Positions 52,525-60,319 of a stretch of 64,000 nucleotides of DNA are shown here, one piece after another. The first letter of the stretch is position 1. Each line of letters begins with the position of its first letter. Where the stretch lies: positions 1-64,000 of the forward strand of contig NZ_WIOK01000003.1 of the NCBI RefSeq assembly GCF_009467825.1, read 5' to 3'. Under the pieces are notes generated by a model that did not search any database, had not been told where the DNA came from, and saw nothing but the letters and a program-made list of their open reading frames with translations. A program made the position numbers and the translations under genes. The stretch is from Cyclobacterium xiamenense. GTDB taxonomy: Bacteria > Bacteroidota > Bacteroidia > Cytophagales > Cyclobacteriaceae.

Positions 52525-53481
52525 CTATTTCGCCGCATCCCTCCCTTTTTTTATCAAAGCCTTTTTTGCCTGGACGACATCCACCATGTCCAAAAACCGA
52601 TTTTCGGAGTCAAGCTCCGGAATGAGTTGCTCGTTACTAAGGAGTATTTTTTCTGCCAGGTATTCCGTTGAGGCAGTTTCCACACTTCGAAGGACATCCG
52701 TCCGTATCCACTCTCCGCAGATCTCTCTAAGTTCGTTGATATCCAGAAATCGGGCCTTTTCCAGCGTCGTCTGGTCTTTCAGGAGCGCCCATCCTTTTTC
52801 TATTTCCTGGGCTGCATGCGGGTCCACCCCAGGCCCTGCTTGTTGGGGATATTCTTTCTGAATACCTTTTAAAAAATGCTGGACCAGTTGGGTGATCTTC
52901 CAGGAATCGGCCTGCTTCAAACAGGTATCCCCTTCTGGACAAACTGCCAACAAGGCCTCCGAATAGGCCCTGCACAGCTCCGGAAAACGATCCGACAGCT
53001 GCATCCGCAAGCTGCTGGAATCCACGTAACCGATAAATTTTTTGTGTAGGGAATCATGGGAGTCGACAAACACCCAGTAGTGAATCCCTCTTGCCTTTGA
53101 CAAGATTGTAGAGAAAATGTACAATCGCGATGTAAGCCAGGCCTTTCCTCCGTAGAGGTCAATGCTTGCATAATCGTAGCTGCCTTCTTTACTGAACTGG
53201 TCCATCAGGTCCATGACACCGCTGGAAAAGTCATCGGACTTTACGCCGGTCCGAATGTCCCCTACGTATTCATTGCTCCAAGAGGAGGAAAATTCTTTTG
53301 CCGTTTCAAATTCTAATTCGATACCCATTGCGCCGATTTTGGTGGTCCGCTCCACCAATTGGGGGATGTATTTTCTCAAAAAGAACAAGATAAGCAATAC
53401 GGTAATGGGCCAAACCAATTCCTGAAGCAATGGAATCCAGGTATCCAGGGAGCTTAAAGGTGTCATTTTGGAAGCGTACAT
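52525..53481 (-). CDS. Membrane-anchored protein of an unrecognised family
   Basis: 318 residues. One TM helix lies near the N-terminus (about 13-38, LVWPITVLLILFFLRKYI), then a cytoplasmic domain of about 270 residues. The middle contains YDYASIDLYGGKAWLTSRLYIFSTILSKARGIHYWVFVDSH, with GKAWLTSRLYIFS as its best-marked motif. The C-terminal 100 residues are helical. I have seen related motifs in unannotated membrane proteins of other bacteria, but I know of no function. It stands alone, with a sulfonate-type or defence role purely speculative. Confidence 0.75.
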   Translation of the reverse strand: MYASKMTPLSSLDTWIPLLQELVWPITVLLILFFLRKYIPQLVERTTKIGAMGIELEFETAKEFSSSWSNEYVGDIRTGVKSDDFSSGVMDLMDQFSKEGSYDYASIDLYGGKAWLTSRLYIFSTILSKARGIHYWVFVDSHDSLHKKFIGYVDSSSLRMQLSDRFPELCRAYSEALLAVCPEGDTCLKQADSWKITQLVQHFLKGIQKEYPQQAGPGVDPHAAQEIEKGWALLKDQTTLEKARFLDINELREICGEWIRTDVLRSVETASTEYLAEKILLSNEQLIPELDSENRFLDMVDVVQAKKALIKKGRDAAK

Positions 53482-54041
53482 TGCCTTTATTTTTGTGCAA
53501 CAGACAATTTACGCAAGAAAAATTAAATATTTCGAGGTACTCGCTGATAGAGAAGTACATTTCAATCATTTGTTTTGGTTTTCAGGCTCATAGGGCTAAA
53601 AAGAGTCAGCTGCAGTGTCAATTACTAGCCTGTTGGCACCTATACCAGCCTAAATCTGGAGCCAAACGACCGTGTGATTTTTGAAATCACCTGGATTCAA
53701 GAGAAATCCGGATGATTGGGATTAATCTGGTAGTTAAACCCCTGTGGAAAGATGCAAGAGGGCACCTTCTATAGGGCAGATTGGCAATCAGGGGAATAGG
53801 TAGGGGAAATGAATTTATGTCAGTTTCCCTCCCGCAAATTTATTCTTATTTTATGGTTGAAAAAAACACGGTACCGGACATGAACAAACTACTACCGTCC
53901 GACCTCCACCGAGTGTATTGCCATTTACATCCCTAAATCTCCTGAATAAGGAATTTTAGAAGCCTCTATGTTAAAGCGGAGAAGCCATCAATAGAAACAG
54001 GTGCTTTTGATTCCAAATTAAATGCAATTGCTCCTGATCCA
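53482..54041. other. Gene-poor region of about 560 bases
   Basis: No coding frame of convincing quality. A short plus-strand frame starting near 53853 (MVEKNTVPDMNKLLPSDL) ends after 28 codons and may be a remnant, but I cannot name it. Nothing else repetitive is seen. Confidence 0.45.
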
Positions 54042-54087
54042 ACATTAAAAAAACCAGTCCCTTTTGGAGACTGGTTTTTTTAGTGTT
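54042..54087. terminator. Bidirectional terminator after the DsrE gene
   Basis: ACATTAAAAAAACCAGTC and GACTGGTTTTTTTAGTGT form a stem of about 18 bp with a 9-base loop and A/T tracts at both ends. It lies 13 bases downstream of the DsrE stop. Confidence 0.8.
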
Positions 54088-54099
54088 CACGGAAGGCCA

Positions 54100-54540
54100 T
54101 CAGAGGGTGATGGACCTGTACCCTAACTCCTGCAACCCAAACATATAGATCAATCCATTGTCCGTAATGGGAGTCTCATCCGGCAACCGTGTTTTATCTA
54201 CTCCAAATTGCTGAATAGATAGCCCGCAGACCAGAATCTTCAAACCATGGTCAGCCACTGAATTTTGAATCAGTTCCTGTAATTCTGCATCCTCAGAAAT
54301 CTCCTTCACCAGCATACCACAGGCTACGATTTGAAAATCTATTTCTTCACTTTCTGATTTGAATACAATACCGGTTTTTATTCCGGCCTTCAAATGTTGG
54401 GCTTTCTGAACCAACATGGCATACTTGCCATCCTTCCGGATAGCATGCTCGGTTTCCCTGACAGCCTAAGCCGTTTGTGCATTAGACAGACTCAGGCCGA
54501 GGGTCAGCAAAGCGATACATGTGATCAATGATATTTTCAT
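54100..54540 (-). pseudogene. DsrE-family periplasmic protein, interrupted by in-frame TAG
   Basis: An ATG at 54540 opens a signal peptide (MKISLITCIALLTLGLSLSN-AQ). After ALA-like cleavage and QTA there is TAG, and the same frame continues AVRETEHAIRKDGKYAMLV and then the DsrE body to 54100. The body has VACGMLVKE, LVCGLSIQQF and the end GLIYMFGLQELGYRSITL, the conserved Bacteroidota DsrE pattern; its full length would be about 146 residues. Only the part from internal ATG 54417 (105 residues) is open, and it lacks the signal. The next upstream gene is DoxX, a common partner. Either a nonsense mutation or a readthrough stop. Confidence 0.75.
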
Positions 54541-54547
54541 TATTTCT

Positions 54548-54955
54548 TTATTTATTATAAATACTGTAAACTTTTGGATCATTTATGATGAAAAACAACA
54601 AGCCTCCAAAAATGGCCATGTTTTTCCACAATGGCCCGTGAATCCAACCATTGCCTAGCTGTACGGTAATCGTAATTGGAATCAGGACCAAAAATAAAAC
54701 AAGCGCTGCCCAGCGTGGGAAAAGCCCCAGTAGGAAAGCCAACCCGCCAATTAATAACACGTAACCCGTTCCTATTCCTAATAGGTACGGATCACCAAAA
54801 AAAGCGGCAAATGAATTAAAAGCAGCCGACTGAATGCGCTGTGCGACCTGTTCCGGATTGGTCAGGTGAGCAATTCCAGCCATTATAAATATCCCGCTAA
54901 GCATAATTCGGAACAGGAGTACGGAAATCCCACTCACCACAATTGATTTGTTCAT
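54548..54955 (-). CDS. DoxX-family membrane protein
   Basis: 135 residues with four TM helices, including the FRIMLSGIFIMAGIAHLTNPE segment typical of DoxX and the RWAALVLFLVLIPITI motif. The family is related to a terminal quinol oxidase/thiosulfate:quinone oxidoreductase subunit and is often found near sulfur-handling proteins. Its gene ends 7 bases upstream of the DsrE start, so the two are co-transcribed. Function here is presumably redox-linked. Confidence 0.88.
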   Translation of the reverse strand: MNKSIVVSGISVLLFRIMLSGIFIMAGIAHLTNPEQVAQRIQSAAFNSFAAFFGDPYLLGIGTGYVLLIGGLAFLLGLFPRWAALVLFLVLIPITITVQLGNGWIHGPLWKNMAIFGGLLFFIINDPKVYSIYNK

Positions 54956-55011
54956 TGTTTAATAGTTTCTTTGTTTGATATAAAATCACCTATTCATTCA
55001 GGAAGGTGGTA

Positions 55012-55353
55012 TCAAATCAGAAATTGTTGATAAAAAAGATAGGTGGGAATTTTTTCTTTTTGATGATCATAAAAATGGAATAAAAGGTTGGTTTTAAGGC
55101 CGGCTAAAATAGGTGCTTCATTCGAAAAATGGCGAAAATTAGCGATATCAATTTGTTTTTCTTCCTTTTTATGCTCCTTTTCCAGCTTAAAAAAAGTCAA
55201 ACATGCATTTCCATTCTGCTTTTGAGTAGGTTGATCGGTAGTATTCGCAAATGATATTTGCGAAAATTCTCTCGTTATTGAACAGGGAATAACTATTAAT
55301 GCTACCAGCGCAAAAACAATTATTTTCCTGTATCCAACTAGAGAGAAAATCAT
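55012..55353 (-). CDS. Small exported protein of unknown function
   Basis: 113 residues. The first 30 residues are hydrophobic (VFALVALIVIPCSI), likely a signal or an anchor. The rest is polar and charged, with a C-terminal aromatic-rich end (YDHQKEKIPTYLFYQQFLI) of a type I associate with short exported Bacteroidota proteins. It lies 56 bases upstream of DoxX on the same strand. Function unknown. Confidence 0.65.
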   Translation of the reverse strand: MIFSLVGYRKIIVFALVALIVIPCSITREFSQISFANTTDQPTQKQNGNACLTFFKLEKEHKKEEKQIDIANFRHFSNEAPILAGLKTNLLFHFYDHQKEKIPTYLFYQQFLI

Positions 55354-55559
55354 AACCGGAGAATTGTCTTAATTTAAATACGGTGTACGGTAAAACAGGC
55401 ATCCTGGTTATTACTTGTTTCCCATCCGTACAAAACTACCAAAAAAAGGCATCGAAGAACCAGTACAACTACCAGCAGAATTTGTAAAAAGACATCCGGA
55501 GGCTTATGCCCCCGGAAACTTTCTTAGTGCTACTTCTGCTTTCGTTGGGAAGGAAAGGA

Positions 55560-55931
55560 TTACTTGGTAAACTCTACCACCGTCGCACTTACCGTGATGG
55601 TTCGTTTGTAGTAAAATGGGGGCACTCCACCTATTTGCTCTTCGGTTAGAATATTGGTAAGGGTTCGCGATCCGCGGTTCAGATCGGCCTCTTCAATCAT
55701 GGCGGAGTATGCTTCGTTAAACAAATTCCTTCGATTCTTTCCCCCGAAAATGAGTACGTAGTCTACCTCGGCAGCTCCCTTTACCTGACCCAGTACCTGA
55801 AAGTTATTGCTTCCAAGATTTACCTGGGTGTTGTTTTGATTCTGGTTGAGTATCCAGGCCTGATTGACTCCACAGGAGCCCAAACCAAAGATAAGAGCCA
55901 AGCCAAAAATAGCGGTTCTCGTTTTTTTCAT
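55560..55931 (-). CDS. DUF6567-family lipoprotein, copy B
   Basis: 123 residues. As in copy A at 42722-43093, the lipobox is FGLGSC and the mature protein begins VNQAWILNQNQN, and the two C-termini share PPFYYKRT-TVS-TVVEFTK. The two copies are far more similar in the second half than at the signal peptide. It stands alone, bounded by non-coding DNA, whereas copy A is part of an operon. Duplicate copies may be functionally redundant. Confidence 0.82.
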   Translation of the reverse strand: MKKTRTAIFGLALIFGLGSCGVNQAWILNQNQNNTQVNLGSNNFQVLGQVKGAAEVDYVLIFGGKNRRNLFNEAYSAMIEEADLNRGSRTLTNILTEEQIGGVPPFYYKRTITVSATVVEFTK

Positions 55932-56048
55932 CGTGAATGGTAGTTATAGGTTGTAAAAATAGTGTGAGAAATAAATGATTTGTTGACTGCAACCGGTGTT
56001 TTATACTCCTCACCATTGGTGACAGTCACCAGGCTGTCCGCAACCCAC

Positions 56049-56951
56049 CTACTCTTCTTTCACGTATTTCCGCCAATTGTGTTGTTCTTTGAACCCCAAA
56101 ACTTCGCGAATTTTTCGATTGGAAAACAAGGCTTCATGTTCCTGCAATTCCCGCGTAACCGGCACCCCCGGAAAAAACCGTTCAGCCAATTCCTTGCTGG
56201 GTATAATTGCCCCATTATGGTCGTTCCCGGCATTGAATACCTGATACCCCAGTCCATCTTTTTGCACGCACAAATCCACAATCTGTCCCAGGTCACGTGC
56301 GTCTATGTAGCAAAAGGCGTTTCGACGTCGTACTTCGGGATGCTTGAAATAGTACGGAAACAGCTCCCGGTATTCGTGGGGCTCGATCACATTTCCTATT
56401 CGGAGGGCGTAGATATCCACACCTGACCTTCGCTGGAAGGCGCGGGCCGTTTTTTCATTGACCACCTTGGATAGCCCGTAACTATCCATGGGATCCACGT
56501 CGTAGTCTTCCTCCAGGGGTAGGGAGTGGGGGTCGGTGGGTCCATCGGAAAAACAAACACCATAGGTAGTCTCTGAGGAGGCGATGATTATCTTTTTGAT
56601 ACCCAGCTTCACCGCCGCTTCGATCACGTTATAGGTGCCCAGGGTATTGACCCGAAAGGTTTCATTATCCGGGTTGATTAGAATACGAGGCACCGCCGCA
56701 AAATGGACCACCGCATCAAATGGAGGAACACCGCCGCCCGGTTCCAATTCGTCCAAGCCCGCATAGGAGCTCATGGCATTAAACATTTGGCCGGAATCGG
56801 TGATGTCGGCGATAAGGTTGTCTACGCCGAGGTGATCCAACGGCTTCAGGTCCACGTTCATCACCCGATATCCCTGATCAAGCAGGTAGGGAATGACGTG
56901 TTTTCCAGCTTTTCCCGATCCTCCGGTGAAAACTAGTCGTTTTTTTCTCAT
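56049..56951 (-). CDS. NAD-dependent epimerase/dehydratase (extended SDR)
   Basis: 300 residues. Rossmann motif TGGSGKAGKH (about 9-18), the catalytic YGLSKVVNE (YxxxK) and the substrate-binding ALRIGNVIEP are intact, and the size fits the GalE/UDP-sugar epimerase group. The sugar is not evident. A broken second copy of its 5' end lies at 58400-58569. A sulfotransferase-like gene is directly upstream, so a modified polysaccharide or glycolipid is plausible. Confidence 0.9.
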   Translation of the reverse strand: MRKKRLVFTGGSGKAGKHVIPYLLDQGYRVMNVDLKPLDHLGVDNLIADITDSGQMFNAMSSYAGLDELEPGGGVPPFDAVVHFAAVPRILINPDNETFRVNTLGTYNVIEAAVKLGIKKIIIASSETTYGVCFSDGPTDPHSLPLEEDYDVDPMDSYGLSKVVNEKTARAFQRRSGVDIYALRIGNVIEPHEYRELFPYYFKHPEVRRRNAFCYIDARDLGQIVDLCVQKDGLGYQVFNAGNDHNGAIIPSKELAERFFPGVPVTRELQEHEALFSNRKIREVLGFKEQHNWRKYVKEE

Positions 56952-57240
56952 GGTTTTTTTCGTTCAGTAATCTATTTTTCTCTGTAACTTGCTGCTTTTT
57001 GCCAATCCGGAAACATTTTCTCTCGGACGTTAAAAGGGAGGCCATACGCACCAACTCACTACTCCAAGAATACGCAAATTTCGCCAACTACCCAACCTGT
57101 CTGCTTTCCTGCGTATGTACATATTCGTGCCAATTTTCCAAAAGGGTAAGGAAGTTGGGGCAGTCCAGCTAGACTGTAGGATTGCAGTACGGACCGTTCC
57201 CGAATAAAAAACCGGAAGCCCTATTGCCATTTCGTGCTTG
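56952..57240. other. Intergenic region of 289 bases
   Basis: No coding frame with protein-like content. It contains the 5' flank of the epimerase gene and the 3' flank of the sulfotransferase-like gene. No hairpin of note. Confidence 0.5.
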
Positions 57241-58002
57241 TTACCTGCCGGTTACCTTTGTCTTGATGTCCCGAAGAAATCCATAGATGCCAGGTAGTCG
57301 CTTTTTTGCAGTTAACTGGAACACAAATAACAGCCAAATCAGCATAACTTTTGCGTAGATCGGTTTCAGGTAGGTAACGAAAAGCGGCTTTTCACTGACC
57401 GGTTCCTTGATTTCACAATCTGGCAACTCCTTTAGTGCATGGGAAAACTCCCCATACATGTGTGTTATTTTTCGTTTTGTATCGTCCGAAACGGTTCCAA
57501 CCGAGGATCTCTCTCGTTTTGGAGGGAAACCCTTAAGGTGCTCTCTGGGGATATCCAGAAAATCAAAAAGCGTAGGCAAGACATCGTATAGGTTTTCGTA
57601 CCGTATAAAGATTGTCGGATGCGTCAGGTAATGTTTGTACCAATTGTTAAAGTGATCCTCAAATAAAAATCGATCAATGCCCTCGGAAACATAGGCTTCC
57701 AGCGACATCTCAAGCGGTATTGGTTTGAGATTTTTAGTAGTGAGTCGTAGAAGTTTCGTGGATTGCCTGTGGTGAAAATTTCTTCGAAACAACGAAATCG
57801 TAGCCATCTCGGGGTCTCCGAAAATATAAACAAATTTCAGGTTCTTATTTACACTAATCGGCGGTATAGGAAAATGCTTGGCGCCGTCTTCATCGTAAAA
57901 TCGATTTATCTTTTTGAAATTACTTAAATACTCCATTAAAAAGGTAGTTCCAACTCCCCCGTACGAACAAACTACAACTTCTGTATGCTTCGGTATAATC
58001 AT
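57241..58002 (-). CDS. Sulfotransferase-like P-loop protein
   Basis: 253 residues. The N-terminal VVVCSYGGVGTTFLMEYL is a P-loop-like PAPS site, where TTF replaces the usual xKTGTT-type sequence. KFVYIFGDPEMATISLFRRN and FIRYENLYDVL match the second half of carbohydrate-type sulfotransferases. The protein ends in a TM helix (about 225-240, VMLIWLLFVFQL), so it may be membrane-tethered. Whether the P-loop binds PAPS is uncertain. AT-rich. Its role beside an epimerase is likely polysaccharide sulfation. Confidence 0.72.
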   Translation of the reverse strand: MIIPKHTEVVVCSYGGVGTTFLMEYLSNFKKINRFYDEDGAKHFPIPPISVNKNLKFVYIFGDPEMATISLFRRNFHHRQSTKLLRLTTKNLKPIPLEMSLEAYVSEGIDRFLFEDHFNNWYKHYLTHPTIFIRYENLYDVLPTLFDFLDIPREHLKGFPPKRERSSVGTVSDDTKRKITHMYGEFSHALKELPDCEIKEPVSEKPLFVTYLKPIYAKVMLIWLLFVFQLTAKKRLPGIYGFLRDIKTKVTGR

Positions 58003-58399
58003 TACAAATCTGGTTTTTGCTCCTTTCCCGCGATATTTCTATCAGCACAAAGACAAATCGTGGATTTCAAGCGAGTAAAAAAAGTTCTATACCTGTTCAG
58101 AACATTTGGCCTAAGCCAACACAAGGGTAACAATTTTGACAGCTAATTCAAAATTGTTACCCTTGGGTTTTTAAAAAATTACCCAGTAATTTCGTCACCT
58201 GGTAGATGAATAATGCCAATACCTAAACGGAAAAAAGATCTTTTTAGAGATTACCGGGATAATTTAGTAACATATAGTTCATTCATCACCAATCTATTGG
58301 CGTCAACTGTTAAAAGCACCTGCGCTCGTTACTGGGCAAAGGATAAAACAGGGTTTTTTGCTGCAAAGACGCCAGGTACGCGCCTTGCGTTCGCCTGGG
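58003..58399. other. Gene-poor stretch with a long hairpin
   Basis: About 400 bases upstream of the sulfotransferase-like gene, without a convincing gene. A plus-strand 63-codon frame at 58213 has no credible content. It holds the 18-bp hairpin at 58122-58165. Confidence 0.5.
58122..58165. terminator. Strong 18-bp hairpin, probable terminator
   Basis: CAAGGGTAACAATTTTGA (58122-58139) and its exact complement TCAAAATTGTTACCCTTG (58148-58165) enclose an eight-base loop, and GGTTTTTTAA follows. On the plus strand it looks like a terminator, though no plus-strand gene precedes it; a repeat remnant is also possible. Confidence 0.55.
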
Positions 58400-58569
58400 A
58401 TTAAACATTTGGCAGGAAGCGGTGCAGCCGGCGATAAACATGCCTACTCCAGGGTGATTCCGAAGCTTGAGGCGATTGTTCATCACCCGATATCCCCGAC
58501 CGCGCAGGCAGCGGATGAGGCAGATTCCCGCTTTTCCCGATCCTGCGACGAAAAATCATTTTTCGTCAT
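58400..58569 (-). pseudogene. Decayed 5' fragment of an NAD-dependent epimerase gene
   Basis: Minus-strand translation here gives VAGSGKAGICLIRCLRGRG, YRVMN, and SCQMFN at the end, aligning to the first 60 residues of the intact epimerase (RLVFTGGSGKAGKHVIPYLL, YRVMN, SGQMFN at 56951 downward). The match covers only the 5' end; the ATG (58569-58567) is out of frame with the matching segment, so it is a frameshifted truncated copy. It lies 1.6 kb upstream of the intact gene in the same orientation. Confidence 0.7.
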
Positions 58570-58647
58570 TTGGTTTCGTTGGTCGTGTTCCATCCAAATC
58601 AGTTGGATCCGATGTCCACGGTCGTATTTGCCAGCGGATTTCATCTT

Positions 58648-59060
58648 TCAACCTATTTCATTACCGCTATGATTCTTCCTGTCGCCCTGTTCTGTTAGGT
58701 AACAGACAAATCGCTCCACATCGCTCACAAAATTGCACGCCTTTGCCAGATGTCCCTCGGGCCAGTTTGCCTGCGACAGCATGTCATCCCCACCAGGTAA
58801 AGCCCGCCTCGCTTTACCATTCCCGGTATTTCGTCCAAAAGCAGGTATTTACCATGCCAGGTATCGGCGAATATAAAGTCAAATTTTCGATCGAGGTGCT
58901 CCTTCTCCCACAGGGTACCATCGGAAAGAACTAATGCTAGCCGTTCGTCCGCTCCCAGGTATTTTTGCACAATACCCAAAAAGACTGCGTCATTATCGAT
59001 GGATGTCAACCTAGAACCGTTATCCATGCCGTCAAGAATCCACGTAATAGTTTGACTCAC
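58648..59060 (-). pseudogene. SAM-dependent methyltransferase, 5'-truncated and frameshifted
   Basis: From ATG 59060, which overlaps the ATPase stop as ATGA, the protein reads SQTITWILDGMDNGSRLTSID and continues through FDFIFADTWHGKYL and GGLYLVG, as in class I O-methyltransferases. The motif I segment (EIGTGxG type, about 60 residues) that should precede it is missing. In GGGG at 58788-58791 one G is absent: adding it restores GDDMLSQANWPEGHL and a frame open to 58648, where a natural stop lies. The present frame gives an unlikely Cys/Arg-rich tail ending at 58725. It is a remnant, or the indel is a homopolymer sequencing error. Confidence 0.7.
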
Positions 59061-60139
59061 TTCCGAAAGCCAATGCTGCTTTTTTTCGCTTGTTGAAAGC
59101 TCTTTTTCTGATAGTTGAATATATCTGCCAGCGTCATGGGCGTGTTGGTAGATTCGTAGTTCATCTGGCTGAGCAGCTTATTGGCTTTCTCCGGAACCAA
59201 TGGCTGGAATTCATAGTAGGCAATCATCCGGCCTTTTCTAAGCAGGGCTTTGTCAATTTTATCGATGCTGGTATTAAAAGTACAAATGATTTTAAAGTTC
59301 AAATAGTCACTAAACAGCCCGTCTGTTAATTGCAGGATCGTAGATACCACCGAGGTTTCGTTCACCTGTTCCCGGCTCGTCAGTACTTTTTCTGCATCTT
59401 CAATAATTAAAACCGCATTTTGGTTTTTGAGAAGAAAGGAAACAAAGTTAGGGTGTAGCAACTCGTTGATAAACTCATTTTGAATAAAGATAAACGTCTT
59501 TTTGACGTGCTTGCAAATCAGATTTTTTATGTAGGAAGTTTTACCAGCTCCCGGGACCCCGTGCAGCAAAATTAATCCCGCTTTGTCCGATTCCAATGCG
59601 TCCTCGATAAGCGCGTTAATTTCAACGAAATCATCGTTGTACAGCTTTTGAATGTCGCACGCAAAGTGGTCTGTTTTTATTCCCTCCGTGAAAAATCCAT
59701 TCTCATTTCTTGACAATACCTTAAAGTCTGGGCTCCGATCCAGGCCAAACGTCGTTCTTAATTTATGGTTCGTTGCAAGTACCCACTGCTCCAGCTGTAG
59801 GTCCGAAACGTCGTACAGAAAATCGACCTCCAATTTATCGAATTCCAATGCCAGCCAGATGAGTAATTTGCTGACCTTGCTTTTCAAAAGGTATTTGTAG
59901 GGAAAATCTCCGCTAGTGTCGGCTTCTTTGGTATCTCCGGTATGCCAATGTTTAAAAACCACATGCATCTCCTGCGAGTCCAGGTCGATTGTTTCCAGCA
60001 CTTTTTCCATAGTTGCCCGTTCCATCTTAAGCCTCGTATTAAAATAGAGACTGGAGGGCAATTGATCAAAGCACACGGCAAAATAGGCGTAATTTTCAAT
60101 TTCATTGTATGCGTCGAATGCATCGATTAATTCAGCCAT
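59057..60139 (-). CDS. AAA-family ATPase, BCS1-like
   Basis: 360 residues. The N-terminal 180 residues are of an unrecognised helical type (Met-rich and charged). The ATPase core has Walker A GVPGAGKT (194-201), Walker B AVLIIEDAEK (about 241-250), a sensor-like CTFNTSID and KGRMIAYYEF (arginine finger region). It is soluble and probably cytoplasmic. ATPases of this layout have been reported in defence or protein-remodelling contexts; here only the broken methyltransferase follows. It lies 180 bases downstream of hemL. Confidence 0.85.
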   Translation of the reverse strand: MAELIDAFDAYNEIENYAYFAVCFDQLPSSLYFNTRLKMERATMEKVLETIDLDSQEMHVVFKHWHTGDTKEADTSGDFPYKYLLKSKVSKLLIWLALEFDKLEVDFLYDVSDLQLEQWVLATNHKLRTTFGLDRSPDFKVLSRNENGFFTEGIKTDHFACDIQKLYNDDFVEINALIEDALESDKAGLILLHGVPGAGKTSYIKNLICKHVKKTFIFIQNEFINELLHPNFVSFLLKNQNAVLIIEDAEKVLTSREQVNETSVVSTILQLTDGLFSDYLNFKIICTFNTSIDKIDKALLRKGRMIAYYEFQPLVPEKANKLLSQMNYESTNTPMTLADIFNYQKKSFQQAKKSSIGFRK

Positions 60140-60319
60140 TTTCCCTTCTGTTGGTTAGAAATACATGTATTCACTAGTAGTAATGCCGCTACCCGTAAAA
60201 AAACGGTTGGTATTTTTTTACATTTTCCCAACCCCGCTTTCGGCCAGTATTCCAACCGGCTTTCACTGAAAACCCCTGCAAAAAAAATCGTTGCCATTTC
60301 CAAAGGCATTCCTTTCTTC
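60140..60319. other. Intergenic region between hemL and the AAA ATPase
   Basis: A 180-base AT-rich gap without a gene. I see no clear terminator for hemL or promoter box that would fix the start of the AAA transcript. Confidence 0.4.

Noticed and set aside
58213-58404. 63-codon plus-strand frame (MPIPKRKKDLFRDY)
   Set aside because: It lies among degraded sequence, ends by chance and has no family resemblance.
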